From contig CM060962.1 of the NCBI GenBank assembly GCA_030765045.1, positions 216,502,655 through 216,566,654 on the forward strand: DNA of 64,000 nt. Reading direction: 5' to 3'. The stretch comes from Tenodera sinensis (lineage: Eukaryota; Arthropoda; Insecta; Mantodea; Mantidae). The notes under the pieces were generated by a model. The model saw nothing but the letters and a program-made list of their open reading frames with translations, was not told the origin of the DNA and made no database searches. Shown here piece after piece: positions 18,617-30,789 of the stretch; position 1 is the first letter of the stretch, and each line of letters starts with the position of its first letter. Made by a program: the position numbers and the translations under genes.

Positions 18617-20119
18617 TACCAGGTGAGTCAGCCGCGCCCTATTTTTTTGGAAGGTAGGCCACCCATCTAACGGCATGTGCGCCTTAGTCCAGTTTTGCGC
18701 TTACTAAAATGTATTGCTTGACGTTCTTAAAGAGAGGAATGCGCAAAATTAAGAGCAACAGTGCTTTAAGGGACAGAACGTCTTCCTCACTAAAGTACAC
18801 CTCAAAAACATACGACTCGTTTACTGAGAGCGAATTCCGGTTTCCTGCCGATTTTACAAATTTTTACTAGAGTATACATAGCAACGTAATTCAGTAAACG
18901 CCTCGGAAAAATGAAACTATCATATGAGTACACTAACAACGTCAGCTAAAAAGAAAATGGTGGATTCTTGTACTTAGAGCAGGGATTGGCTGCTAAAAAT
19001 CAGGAAAAATTTAGACACGCCTCATCCATCATTGCCCCGTACAGTCAAAACGGACATATTATTAAACAACAGTTTATTTGCATTTTTGCGTGAACTACGC
19101 CTCGTGCATCTCAATTAATATGCATAACAGCTTTTGCCATTTAAGTAATAATATTAAAACGCCCAGTAAGTGATTAAAACTGTCTTAAAAGGCTAAATCA
19201 AGCGCGATAACTTGCGAGGTAGCACTGGCATAGCGCCAGGCATGCAAGTCCTACTATTGGACGTGGTACGTGCTTTCAGAAAGTTTCGAAATAGCTGAAT
19301 AGGATTGTGACGGGTCCTCTCCACTTAACCCCCAATGACACAGGTACGGGTCTCATTTTTTTTAAATTTATTTTATTTATATTTATTATGTTCATCAAAA
19401 CTTGGAAACCGAATTCACAATAATCTAATTATGAAGTCCCTGAGGGTTTAGGACATAATAATTTAAATCGTTTTTGGTTGTCTGCATTTTTAATAGCACA
19501 ATAATTCATTGTGTGCAAAACTGAGTTTAACTTCCATGTCAAACTCTCACAATGTAATTTCCTTGCTTTCTGTGTTCAAATGTGTATGACTGATCCTTAT
19601 TTCAATTGCACCTACCTATAGGTGTGTTTAAACAACTACATAATTGTAGTTCACTAATAAAGAAACATCAAACAATGTCATAAAGCATAAATAAAACAAT
19701 AAAAATGAATATAATAACAGTTTTCAGAATAATAGTTTGTAAATTGTGAGGGTTGTACGTTAAAAAAAATTAGTACATGCAGGTGATTCGAACCACTTTC
19801 ACAGCAGACAGAAATCTTCGGAGTCTTGCGCCCGTTCCAACTGAGCTACCTAGTAACGTGTGAGGTAAGCATTCCGTTTAAGATGTAATACTCGCTGGTT
19901 CCAGTGAACATTTGCAGAAGTGCAAACGTCAGCTGTCTAATTACGAATATATTAAAAATCGATGTGATAACATCTATATTAGTACTAATTTGATCGAGTG
20001 TTTAACATCCATGTGAAATACGCGGGTAGAACCTGGTAATGGGGTCGATCTTTTCATGTTGGAGTATAAATGCGGATTGCATAAAACTCGAGAATAAGGG
20101 GCAGCTGACTCACCTGGTA
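18617..20119. mobile_element. 1.5-kb nonautonomous DNA transposon
   Basis: Ends are inverted: TACCAGGTGAGTCAGC at 18617-18632, and its reverse complement at 20104-20119. Similarity continues a few bases further in. No transposase is visible in 1.5 kb. Flanks are TA-rich (TATATA / TATTAA), so a duplication cannot be fixed. It contains a tRNA-like sequence at 19772-19860. Confidence 0.7.
19772..19860 (-). tRNA. tRNA-like sequence (pseudogene or SINE head)
   Basis: The minus strand has a perfect A box TAGCTCAGTTGG (19848-19837) and a B-box-like GGTTCGAATCAC (19794-19783), followed by a T8 Pol III terminator (19769-19762). Box spacing is 54 nt, about 10 more than in an ordinary tRNA, and I could not build a good acceptor stem. 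A working tRNA is therefore unlikely and no anticodon is claimed. Confidence 0.5.
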
Positions 20120-20737
20120 TATTAAATAAATGGTGTAACAACTGGAAGGAACTTAATATATTTATCATAAATGCAAAAGATATAAAAATAGCTGGTATGA
20201 TCATTCCCTTCAGAGATACTAAAGACAGGATTGAACAATATATATATATATTTTTCCATAGAGAGATGTGATACTTTGGTAAGAAGATGAAGAGAAGACT
20301 TGTTTTGGATCTGTGTAATCGGAACAGTGTATTTTGATGATGATGATAACGACAACGACGATTAGTATTTATTTGTATTTATTAACAGCGTATGAAGCTC
20401 GTTTATGCTGCTATTAAGCTATTTTACCCTCTACACTCTTTTCCTATACGTTTACTACAACACTCTCAACTTCAAAGATAATTAAAATAATATAAGATCA
20501 CTATTGGTTGCTTTCGGAGAGGATAAATAAATCCATTCAACGACACTTAGAGCTAAAAATCTTTAGTTCGAATTTTATCCGTAACATGAATTCTAAACCC
20601 TTTTTTCAAATCTGTGCTAGCATAGTAGAACTTCATCAATATAAATACTAAATTACCTCGCTGTATTAATAAAGCAAAACAAAATCAACTAATCTGCAGA
20701 AGCATGTAACAGAATATTTCTGTAGCAGATGAATACA
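20120..20737. other. Intronic or intergenic sequence
   Basis: AT-rich, with no coding or repeat signal that I can support. If the minus-strand exon chain is right, this lies in the intron after the third exon. Confidence 0.4.
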
Positions 20738-20740
20738 AAC

Positions 20741-20941
20741 CTAGTTTTGCTTTCTCCGGCGTGTAGCCTCTATCTGCAGAACCAGCGCTTTCTGGAGATA
20801 GTGCTTCTGGTGGTCTATGTAGGTTGAGTGCGGCAGGTGAGTATGGTAGAAAAAGGCCTGGTAATGGAGGCCACAGATATGACGGGTAGGCCACAGGTAC
20901 TAGAGGGCTTAGAGGGCCGCCACACAGAAGGGTTCCACCAC
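20741..20941 (-). CDS. Third coding exon of the putative SNAG transcription factor gene
   Basis: A minus-strand acceptor (TTTGTTTTCCAG) precedes 20941. The frame encodes GGTLLCGGPLSPLVPVAYPS, then LWPPLPGLFLPYSPAALN and PPEALSPESAGSADRGYTPE. Two leading bases complete the codon left by the exon at 28377-28165, giving Ser in phase. The donor is CTAG|GTTTGT at 20740, a weak match, leaving phase 1 again. Proline-rich low-complexity text of this kind is typical of the linker between a SNAG motif and zinc fingers, but it is not diagnostic. No zinc-finger exon follows within the window. Confidence 0.6.
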
Positions 20942-21714
20942 CTGGAAAACAAACATTTACAGTTATATAGCTGGTATTTTAACCCACATTAAGTATTCAT
21001 ATCTGTGGAAGTTTCAGATTATACTTTTATGTAAAAACATCTGACAATTTCCCAAAAATATAGATTGCTCTGAAGCTGTGCTTCATATATCTCATTGATT
21101 CATTCCTGTACTAACCAGCATTCGTTATTAAATGCTGAACAAACGTAAATATGCAGTAGAAAGCTTAATAAGCACTAGATCAACTTAGATAAAAGTATGT
21201 TGATAAAGAAAAAATATTCATGCAAGTTACACAAAGGCTCCTCGTGACCAAGAGCACTAACCTCCAAAAGCATTGTTTGGGGGTTTACGCTCGCTCAAAC
21301 CATGTCGTTAATATTACAAACTAAAGATTCACCAAGATCTCAAAAAATAGTAGCTGGTCTTCCATAGAGAGGACTTCTTGGTCCTCTTTTATACCTTATA
21401 AAATGTACTCACGAGTTTTCCAAGCCAATTCCATACAGCACAATTTGCAGATAAAATAGCTATTTTGAGAAAGGAAGAAATATTAGAGGATGCAGATAGG
21501 TCTACTAAGGCATTTATGACCTCCAAACTATGCATACAGCGCTCGTCGCTCTCGTTATTGCAAAATATTAGTAAAGATCATGTGGCATAATTCTGAATTT
21601 AATGTTAAGGAGGGTTGAGTATGGAAGAGGAGGGTTTACACTTATTTAAACTGAATATCTTAGAATTTTTTGGAACTTTAATAAATGAGCTACAACATTT
21701 TATGAATCTGATCT
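20942..21714. other. Intron of the putative SNAG gene, no feature seen
   Basis: AT-rich sequence between the acceptor at 20942 and the LINE remnant. I see no repeat or gene in it. Confidence 0.5.
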
Positions 21715-22265
21715 ACGATTGGTCAATAAGAACTCCCACAAATCTAGAGCAGTAACATTTACGTATAAGAAACACATTAGCGATCATTCTGTCTTCCTTG
21801 GAACTGAAATCCTATCAGAAATCTAAACAATAACACGTCTAGGTCTGATCCCACACAGTTAATACGAAAAGCACACATTAGGCATTTAGTCCAATAATTA
21901 AGATACAGGTTCACCAAGTAAAACTCTCTGGAATTCAAGAAAACAATCTACTATGCCACAATTAGACCAATTGGAACCTATTCCTATGGTAGATGGGTCT
22001 CTGCAGCAAATTCAAATATCAAGAAAATAGGGAAAATCCAAAATCGTATCTTAAGAAAATCTCAATTGATGCACCGTGGTTTGTTAGCTGTTCCACAGAG
22101 AACTTCAGGTTCCGAAGTTATCGAGCTTCTTACGAAGTACTACTCGAAACTTTATCTGACTTTCATTGATCATCCTAACACATTACTCAATAAAACTCCA
22201 ACACAAATAACTCGTCCTAGAGAAGAAAGATCAAAACGGAAGAGAGACACTGATCTCATTGTCTA
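21715..22265 (+). pseudogene. Jockey-type LINE RT C-terminal remnant
   Basis: The plus strand carries pieces of a Jockey RT end in shifting frames: SHKSRAVTFTYKKHISDHSV, then ATIRPIGTYSYGRWVSAANS, NIKKIGKIQNRILRK and SEVIELLTKYYSKLYLTFID. RP..TY....W..A..S.I.K.Q..QN..LR is the usual C-terminal signature. Several stops and frame changes show it is old. A T run follows at ~22319, without a clear poly(A). Confidence 0.75.
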
Positions 22266-22329
22266 ACAGAAGATCTTTACTAGAAGAAACTCTCTATACC
22301 ATGTTTCGTGTTATTTATTTTTTTTTTTT

Positions 22330-23693
22330 TCACTGTCAACAAAACTATAATGCAACAAAGTTATCTTAAAAATTAAAAACTTAGCCAATCACTGCATGAT
22401 GTAATTTTCTTTATGTGAACGGCGTTAAACTGCCGACATTTTGATATCATGCGATATACCTGCTGTTTACACTGTAATTACAGCTGTAATTACTGATAAT
22501 AGCAGTTATAATGTCACTGTAATATTAACAATAGCAATAGCATTAATAGTGAAAGTGTGTATAACAGCCCCTTGTGGTATAAGCATTCTCGCCTCTCTCG
22601 ATGGGGTGTGTTTGAACTCAAATAAAGTCAATAAGCCCGACTGGGCTTTTTATTCGACTTTTAACTTACACCTTAGGTCGAATTCTTAGGTAGTAAATGT
22701 GGTAAAACTTATTTGGTAACTGTTTTACTGTGCATCAAGCCTGAAGGAGGTTTAACATAAACCTTAGTTCTCCAAGTCATAGAAATATACAGTGTGCATA
22801 TATTTAGGACATTAAACACAACTGGAGCTAAACCCCGCTGCTACCAGAAGAGAAGTTGCAGAAGGGATTCAAATGTTATCACGTGATACATTTTCACCAT
22901 ATTTGCTTTAGTGCTCGACTCATTTCTGCATTCATTTCATCCTTTCAATTTCGCCTGGCGACCTCGGGTTTAACAACAATAGTAATGATTCTCACCATGT
23001 GAGTTTTGATAATCCACCTGAACAATTAGGAAGCAGTTTATGCAAAGAAAATAACGTATAAAAGCTTGGAAGCTGCTGGTCGCTGCGAAATCTTTCAGCC
23101 TTATAACCAGATGCTTCTAATATGTTAAGAGCCATAAATTATGTGTTTGGTGCTGTTACGTTCCCGATTAAAATTAGAAAGAGTTAAAGTGGTCATTAAC
23201 AAATAATCATACACAGGACTAGCCATGTTCCCATTAGATGTAGTGGGATGATTAGCCCGGAAGTAGGCGAGCCGGAAAATGTTCAACTGTTTTTATAAGG
23301 CGAACGTGAGGTGGCTGTTAATGCAACCATGTCCCAGCAAATGGAAGTTCCCTTAATATTTATTTTATTTTAACGCTAGGGTGCAATGTATGTAACTCTC
23401 GTTTTTCTGTAGAGCTGGCCACAGTTCCTCTGAAGTCGCTTTTGTGTAGAGAATGTAGATATGGTGCTTTCCTGAGCACAAAAGAGCCAGCAGTTAAAGA
23501 ATGCTATAATGCGCCTGTTTCGTGTCGAAAGTTTTGATTATAAAATATTGCTTGGCATTTCTACTTAAATCTTATAAAACAACACGCTTAACTTTGGCAA
23601 TCGCATTTGGCTCAGCATAACTTAAGAAAGAATATATAAATGTACATATAAGCTTGCGGCAACATGATTGTCAGAGAGTGGCACATACATAGA

Positions 23694-23724
<31 letters not shown>

Positions 23725-25655
23725 ACTCCACATGTTAGTAGGTAATCATTGCATAGAAAAGGTACTCCAGAGCGTTTTGTTCTACAGGCTACGATCCAGA
23801 TTAACCGCTGATATAGAAGTATTTAAACAAGAGTAGATAAACAAGTGACAGATTGAATGCTTGTCTGGGTTGGCAGTTGAGGTCGGCTGTTCCGTTTATC
23901 GAACGCGAGTTTCTTCATTTCTGGTAGTAGATATATGTTTGCATTATTATGATTTTTGTTGACCTAGAAAGTAGAAAAAGATGCATCCACTGGAAGTAAA
24001 TTTGAAAAACTGTACAAAAATGCAGGATTGCCGCTTTGCATAGTCCTGCTCCAATAGCTCGAATGCACCTGAAGTAAAATCGTTGCCTTCTGCTATTTCG
24101 AATGCCTTCCTTTGCTTGAATTCAAAATAAGTGAAGACATAAGTTACTGCAGTTAAATATTTGTATTTTGAAAATATGTGACTTTTCAAAAATATGTTGG
24201 TTTACAGCCACATGACTTTCTCCACGCGTTATACCATATGTTCATAGATACAAGTATTTAAGAAAGTATTCATAAAACCCTTGATTTCGTATTCCACCTA
24301 CATTTCCTAAAACAAATGAATTGTGAGTTGGCGATTCAAAAAGTTTACTACTTAAGGGATTGCAGAATTCAAACAAAATACTACGACTATCTGGAAATTG
24401 TCTATGAAAACTTTTGACATAAATACTATATTGAAGGAGACTCACTTTATGCTTTAATAATTGTTTGTTTGGTTTATGAATTATATAAGTTTGCTTAAGT
24501 TAAATAATAATAAACAGGACTTCATAGGTGATTTATAGAAAGTTTCCGATATGTATTTCATTAGTAATGCCAGTTCTCAACATAGTATCATATTGTAATA
24601 AAAACCCTTAAAGCCGATTTCGAGAAAAAAAAAGTTTAAGTGTGAGTAGAATTTCATGAAAATGTTCGTGATGCATCTTAGAAAAGAAAATCCTGAACAT
24701 AAATACGAATTTTGGTATTCAAACTATCTTCTTTGGGTTATATGTTCACAGTTGCGCGTTTATCTCGTTATTAATTTTTGGGGGGTGAAATACAACAGAA
24801 ACTCTAGATACTATAAATAAATAGTGGAGAAGCATAAATTGTTTGAACAAACATTATTCATAGCGTGCAGCAAACTGGCGTTTGGGTAATAGTCTCAAAT
24901 TCTGCACTAGGAAGGAAAAAAACCAAGACCATAAATTCTGTTGTATTATCTGATAGAAAATGTCATAAAGACTTCATTTATAATGTACAGACCGGTTTTG
25001 ATAAACCAGTTTTGCATCGCGGCACAAAACCTTCTAATAACACTGGGCATATTTCAGAGTTAAACAATACCAGCTATGCACAGCATGATCCAACTATGCA
25101 TACTAATTTGCTATGACATGTGGTGTGTCATAATTCAAAATTAGCATCTTCTTATTTAGGTCTAATAATAAGCACTTCTTTAAATGTGATTTGAACACAG
25201 GTGTTAGTAAAGATTATCTATGAGCACCAAAGGGTTGCTCTCGATAAATCGAAAAGATTAATGTAAAATCCTGATAGTTTGTCGATAACTTTGCGCCAAG
25301 CTCACTGATTCGAACACACTGACATTGATATTTTAATTCTTTTGGTTGATTAAAATGTTAAGTTATATCTTATATTTAGTTTTGTAATTCCTTTATGTTT
25401 TAATAATATTTGAGATAAGCATGTGATAAGGAAAATAGTAACATGTAAACCATGAAATCCTATACGTAGTCTTCTGCTTAAACCTACCGGTATTGTCTAC
25501 CGAGACTATCAAGTTGCAAATGTAAACTACCATTGTTCAAAATAGTTCATGACGTCACCAAAGGTTCTGAAGCATTGAGTACTTAGTAAAAATAAAACTT
25601 CTGATCGTGTGTAAAAATGTTCATTTCAATGAATAACTAAATATGATATTTACGT
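22330..25655. other. Long intron stretch, no gene seen
   Basis: AT-rich sequence with a short (TC)n at 23695-23720 and scattered short chance frames. I support no gene or named repeat here. Confidence 0.5.
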
Positions 25656-25662
25656 ATGGAAA

Positions 25663-27195
25663 CTATATAGCGTTCCACTCTTAGAAGACAGTATGGAGTT
25701 AAATGGGATATATCTGTCTCTATCTAGCGCATACAAGTTGCCATTAGCCGCGTCCTTTTCTAACCTGACGCTGTTGCCAGATTCCTAATAGCATGGTATA
25801 AATATTCATTTGTTATAAATTTCAGATTTGAACACATTATCCTATGCAGAATTCTTTTGTCTATCAGGTTATATCCTTTTCAGAGTCATTATACATTTCT
25901 ACAATCCCATATTTCTTCAGATAACGTTTTTTTTCAATAGAAGTCCGATATGTGCTGTTTCTATACTCATCACGCACTAACTAACAAACTAACTGCTAGA
26001 ATGCATCTATATTTTTTTCTTACGTAGAGTAAACTATAGTGCTACTACCTGCCTACTTTGAATTCTCTATGTTTACCCAGTTAAGTGTTATAATTTTTTA
26101 AATTAAATGTTTTCGGAAAATTTTATATCTGTGCACTGCAAAAGTTACGCAGTGTGAAACTTTTTTGTTATTGAGTTTACATCAGGGAACTAGCGAGAAC
26201 AAATGTTGAGGAAGGTTGGAGAAATTTTTTAAAATAAACCAAAAGGCAGTAACCTCTTTCTTTTATCCAGTAAGGCAAACAAAAGGTATTCATCTATTCA
26301 GCGAATTCTCGCGCCAGGCCTGAACAGAAGATAGTATAAGGAGCAGCACTAACATTAGTTCGAAAGAAACCGTGTGTGTAACTGTGAGCTGTTACTGTGT
26401 TATTTGTTTAATATTTTTGTAAATATTTGTAGTTATGGAGGGGGGAAGCTAGCAAGAGACGATATATTGGTAAATTAAGAAGTAAGGAACGCCAAATAAT
26501 TATGAATGTGTTAGATTATTTTTGAAGCAAAATGCGTATAAGTAAGGCAGTAAAAGAAACAGCTAAGGCTATCGGGTGTTCAGAAGCAGTAGTGTGTATG
26601 ATTAAAAAGGAACTAATGAAAGGACCTCTAAGAACGCCATCGAAAAAGAAAGCAAAAATGTCGGGACTACACAAAACGCTAGGTTAACGCAATATGGTTG
26701 AATAGTGCAAGGTGGAGTGTGGCGAATTGTTCATTCTTTACAGTTTGCAAATATTCAAACCACGCTAAATATAATTTTGTCACGATTCAACAGTGATGAG
26801 ACCCTACCAAATTTCTCAAGGGCCACTCTTAGTCGGTTCTTACATGATTTGGGGCTCGAATATGAAAGAAGGGGTAACAAGTGCATATTAATAGAAAGAT
26901 GATACCATCAGATGGCGACATAAATATCTAAAAGGCGTAAAAAGGTTTAGGTACCAGGGGAAATCAATTGTTTATACAGACGAGTCATTTGTAAATTTAG
27001 GTCATACAGTAACAAAGGCGTGGAGGGATACCAAAGTTAAAAGTGCCCATCTCGTCAAGCAGCAATTGAAGGACTAAGTACAGGACTCCGGCCACCTCGG
27101 AGTCGCTCGCGGAGAAAGATTCTCAACTAGTACATGTTGCAACACTACACTCCATTTAACGTGTACTGTCTTCTAAGGGTGGAACGCGCTTTATA
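25663..27195 (+). mobile_element. Tc1/mariner-superfamily element with inverted ends
   Basis: The left end (25663-25706) contains GCGTTCCACTCTTAGAAGAC, and the right end (27152-27195) has its reverse complement with few changes. Both are next to TA-rich sequence, in keeping with TA targets. The transposase remnant lies at 26437-27075. The left noncoding part is long (~0.75 kb), so another insertion or a 5' extension may be present. Confidence 0.75.
26437..27075 (+). pseudogene. Tc1/mariner-like DDE transposase remnant
   Basis: Read with frame changes, the region has an N-terminal helix-turn-helix-like part (KAVKETAKAIGCSEAVVCMI), then FSRATLSRFLHDLGLEYERR and NKCILIER, and later SIVYTDESFVNLGHTVTKAW. 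YTDES holds the first catalytic Asp of the DDE/D triad; the remaining catalytic residues are lost because coding similarity stops near 27075. Several stops occur, so it is inactive. Confidence 0.75.
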
Positions 27196-27199
27196 TTTC

Positions 27200-28164
27200 T
27201 AGTCATGCATCTCATAACCATCTCCCCCTCATTCTTCCCCCTCATTTAATTTAAACAAGTTTGTTGCTTGTCGGACATTTTGTGTTCTTGAGTTATCCTA
27301 TTCATAGACGTCCATATTCTTTTAGTTCTGAGATTCTTAAGGTGAATATCGTCGAGGGCGTTTCAGCGCCGCCACTTGACATGGACGCCGATACCAAGGT
27401 TCATGGTGACGCCAACCTTACTTTGCGTCCCGGCGACTTCATTTGTCACGGAGCCCTTTTTGGGATTTAGATTCAGGAAGGTCTAGAGTGCATGTAGCTA
27501 TGCCTGGATTACGAGAGTTAGGGTGGACATGATAAGGAAAGAGATTCCATACACCACCATACTCAAATTAGTTAACAAAGAGTTTACTATTCACAAGACT
27601 CGCTTGATTTGCTGCTCAAGGAATGGAGTACAAATAGTTTTAAAGTAGTAGGCTTACTTGGGCAGCAGATTATGTGAGTCGATGTATAGTGATATACTTT
27701 TAAAGTATACTTTTAACGTGGCAATTTTAAAAGGACGACCAATATCACTTCGGGCACTACCTCCCCAAATTGGAATGATGAGTCCAAAAATCTAGGCTAT
27801 TTAAGGAAACTCCCTTTTAGAAATCAGCACTATGTCATTGTCAGGAAAATGACCCCATGCAACCACAGCACGACAGAAGGCACTGCTTCCAAAGTGATTG
27901 TTCCATGACACAGTCATCTCCATGTTAGCTATCCCTGCTAGTGAACCCTCAATTTATGCATACTAAAAAATCTGTCAGTTACTGCTTTTGTGGAAACTTA
28001 CAAAATTATTAAAGAAATATCCGTATCATAGCCATTGCTTCGTGACAATATTTTAATGAAATTCCATATTACATTTTTAGTTCTAATACAGCATTTCCTC
28101 CATTTACCACTGGTGAACTGGAAGTAAAAACAGAAAAATTGCAATAGTTTACAGAGCTACTTAC
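27200..28164. other. Intron sequence, no gene seen
   Basis: A GC-richer stretch at 27340-27480 has an open plus-strand frame (27261-27470) that I do not recognise; it may be an old retrocopy fragment. The rest is AT-rich and featureless. Confidence 0.4.
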
Positions 28165-28377
28165 TTCTGCTCATCATGTGCTTGGCACTGCGAGAAGGGG
28201 CGTCTAGAGGTGATACTAGAGAGAAAGCACTTTGACCGTGACGAGGCTCAGGACTGGCGCTACGAGGCGGGGGTGGCGGAGGCGGTGGTAATGGTGGCGG
28301 ACTGTAGTTGGGGGTAGGTGGCGGCGACTCTACACTCCGTAGCGTCTTGATGAGGAACGACCGAGGCATGGCGTCTG
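28165..28377 (-). CDS. SNAG-domain exon of a putative zinc-finger repressor gene
   Basis: The minus-strand exon begins after acceptor TTTTGTTTCAG and encodes, from the ATG at 28369, MPRSFLIKTLRSVESPPPTP, then a run of prolines and RSASPEPRHGQSAF...AKHMMSR. MPRSFLxK is the SNAG motif of Snail/Scratch, Gfi1/Senseless and relatives, which recruits LSD1-CoREST by mimicking the histone H3 tail. The donor is GTAAGT at 28164-28159 and leaves phase 1. The ATG context (GACGCCATGC) is good. Two in-frame upstream codons join to the exon at 60545-60443. The acceptor is a tandem CAGCAG, so one residue may be optional. The exact family cannot be set without the zinc fingers. Confidence 0.72.
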
Positions 28378-29069
28378 CTGAAACAAAACCATCTGGTTAT
28401 TTACATTGGAAAGGTGAGAAGTTGTTTCATTTCTGAAAAGCTGACAAAGCGTATGTATGAGCAAACATAACTCTGATGAACTTTTATGCTCATTCTTCTA
28501 CAAAATATGTTACAAATGCTTATTCTTCTATCTATTTCATGTTACTCGGGATAAACATTTGTAGATGTTGCCTTTTGCATATTTGCTTGCAGGCACAAAG
28601 GGCGACAAGGAAAATCTCACTGCACCTAGTGTCTATGTCACATTCTTTATCGTTGTACGAAGCCATGGCCATTTCATTAGCTGCTTTAGGCCAAGGTACA
28701 AGGGTGCGGCACTCCTTCCGGTAAATAGTTACACCAATGACCACAACAGAGGATACAAAATGGCGTACAAGTGAAATATATGTCTACGCTCAATCTTATT
28801 GGATAAAAGAGAAAGGTAAAGTGAGTGCATTCAATTTGTCATACAGATGTCTTATCACAATTGGTAGCCATACCTTATCGGCTAGTGCAGGGCATGTCTT
28901 TGAAGAGGTTAAACTCTATGGGGTAACCTTCATGAGCGTCGAAGTTAGTGGTGAAGCTCACGCCTCCAAAGAGCCCAGAAAACTATACAAATTCCGCCAA
29001 AGATTTTCTTTGGTGCTCTTTGTACAAGGAAATTAGGGCGTCAAATCAATTAAGAGCGGGCGCTATGAA
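28378..29069. other. Intron sequence, no gene seen
   Basis: Contains an unrecognised open plus-strand frame at 28737-29036 without start context or splice sites; I treat it as chance. Confidence 0.4.
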
Positions 29070-29094
29070 ACGCCTTTGAAGTCATAGTCTCTTG

Positions 29095-29165
29095 CGTGGC
29101 CGAGAGAGAAGAATAACTACTTTCCATTTAAGTGTGTGTCTGTCTGTGTGGGTGCGTGTGTGTGG

Positions 29166-29245
<80 letters not shown>

Positions 29246-29460
29246 GCAGCATAATTAAAAAACTAAATCTGGAATAAACACCAAATTTGATATTTAAGTT
29301 CAGGATCTTCCAGGAGTGCTATGCGAAGAATTTTAAGAATTTCGGGGATTAACCTCTGGAGTCCTCTTAATTCTGATAGACTGTTGTACAGCTGTAAGAG
29401 GTAGAAATTACAACTGTAAGAGATAGAAAAATCTTACTATGCTAAAAATTTAGGCAGTGT
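29095..29460 (+). repeat. Family X repeat fragment with (GT)n
   Basis: A (GT)n tract of about 100 bp (29137-29242) is followed by AGCAGCATAATTAAAAAAC and CCAAATTTGATATTTAAG, the family X block after its variable simple repeat. Confidence 0.7.
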
Positions 29461-29609
29461 TATGCCAAATAACATTTCCAAGATTTGCTTTCTATGGTTT
29501 AGATTTTCAAATAGCTACTTTAGACATATTTCTAACTGCAAATCGCTATTGCTTCCTTTCTTTTCTCAAGTGGTCACACAAATAGATGGGATTTGAAAGC
29601 CATCACATA

Positions 29610-29870
29610 GGACCCACTCACCCACCTTGTGGTGTGCGGTTAGCGTGTTTCTCTCACATTAGAGGTACTGAAAACGAATCTCGATTGGGACATGTTACTG
29701 CAGAAGATTTTTTCGAGGTTTTCCCTTATCCTGAGAAGAAGAATCTCGAGTAATTCTAAGCTCTAGGGACCCCGAGACCAAATGAGCATTATTTCAACCA
29801 TTTCGTTCATTCACATCCGATGTGATCTGCCCGGTTAAAACACACTAACTGATCCTGAAAGCAAGCATGA
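29610..29870 (+). repeat. tRNA-derived SINE-like sequence
   Basis: GTGGTGTGCGGTTAGCGTG resembles an A box, and the later text (GGTTTTCCCTTATCC, TCATTCACATCCGATGTGAT) has the style of insect SINE bodies. No poly(A) is clear. Confidence 0.45.
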
Positions 29871-29984
29871 AATATATTTCCCAATGGCCAATTGGTTCTA
29901 GACGACCGAAAGCCATAAAAAATAGCATATACTTTAATGAGACTTGACTAACGCTTTAGTTCACCGTATTCTTCTTTTAAGTAC

Positions 29985-30430
29985 AGCAAAAATATGTATA
30001 ACTGTGTAGTGAGGATTAATGACTTAACTATATTAACAATAAGTAGATAGAAGCATAAGCATTTGTATGAATAGTATGCAGAGCAGTGAGTAGAGAAAGG
30101 CATATGTATGTAATACATAATATTTTTTCAAGTAGTAAATTGCCATTCATTTTTTAGTCTTACCAGGTACATAGTAAGTGGTAAATGTATTACATTCCAC
30201 TTAACAATTCAATACCTATTTTTCACCCGAAAATACTCGCTTTCGGGTCCTGAAATAAAAGACATTTCTGGAAAGAGGTCCATGTATGCGCGCGCGTGCG
30301 TGTGCATGTGTTTGTGTGTGTATATGTGTGTGTGTGTGTGGGGGGGGGGGATGTGTGAGTGTCTTTGAACAGCACAGCTTAAAGGGAAAAGTCGGCAATA
30401 CATAGTTTCTATATTTACCCAACGTTAGGT
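29985..30430 (+). repeat. Two adjoining family X fragments
   Basis: 29985-30130 ends TAGAGAAAGGCATATGTATG like the family X 3' end. 30205-30430 starts at the CCCGAAAATACTCG block and carries (GT)n then G10 at the variable site, followed by GAACAGCACAGCTTAAAG. Confidence 0.65.
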
Positions 30431-30789
30431 TGAGGTTAGTGTGTATACGAGCTGTATTCAGATAACGAGTATGTTATCAGTAATTGAACATTGTACTAAT
30501 ATCACTATCCTTCGGATTACACTAATATGGTTGGGTTGCCAGTTTCCTTCGTGCATGCGTAGTGTTAACAAAACTTACTAATTTGCTGACAAATCGCGAT
30601 TATTTAAATTTTAGGGAAGTGTCTTAAATTGGGCGGGCGAGGTAGAGCTTTCTTAAATATTGTTATCTCCTCTTAAGCTTATCATACCCCAAGTTACTAT
30701 ATTTTATCAAATTAACCAGGATTTATATCCACATATAAATTATTCGTTAAAATAGTAAACTGACGTTTAAATGTTATACCTGATCCCTT

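Noticed and set aside
19772..19860. A functional tRNA gene
   Set aside because: A and B boxes are good, but box spacing is too long and no acceptor stem pairs, so it is listed as tRNA-like only.
20685..20740. Extension of the third SNAG-gene exon to the in-frame stop downstream
   Set aside because: A donor-like GTTTGT at 20740 and the change in composition favour splicing; a terminal-exon isoform is possible but unsupported.
28737..29036. 99-codon plus-strand gene
   Set aside because: No recognisable motif, and it lies in the inferred intron of the minus-strand gene; no promoter or splice signals.
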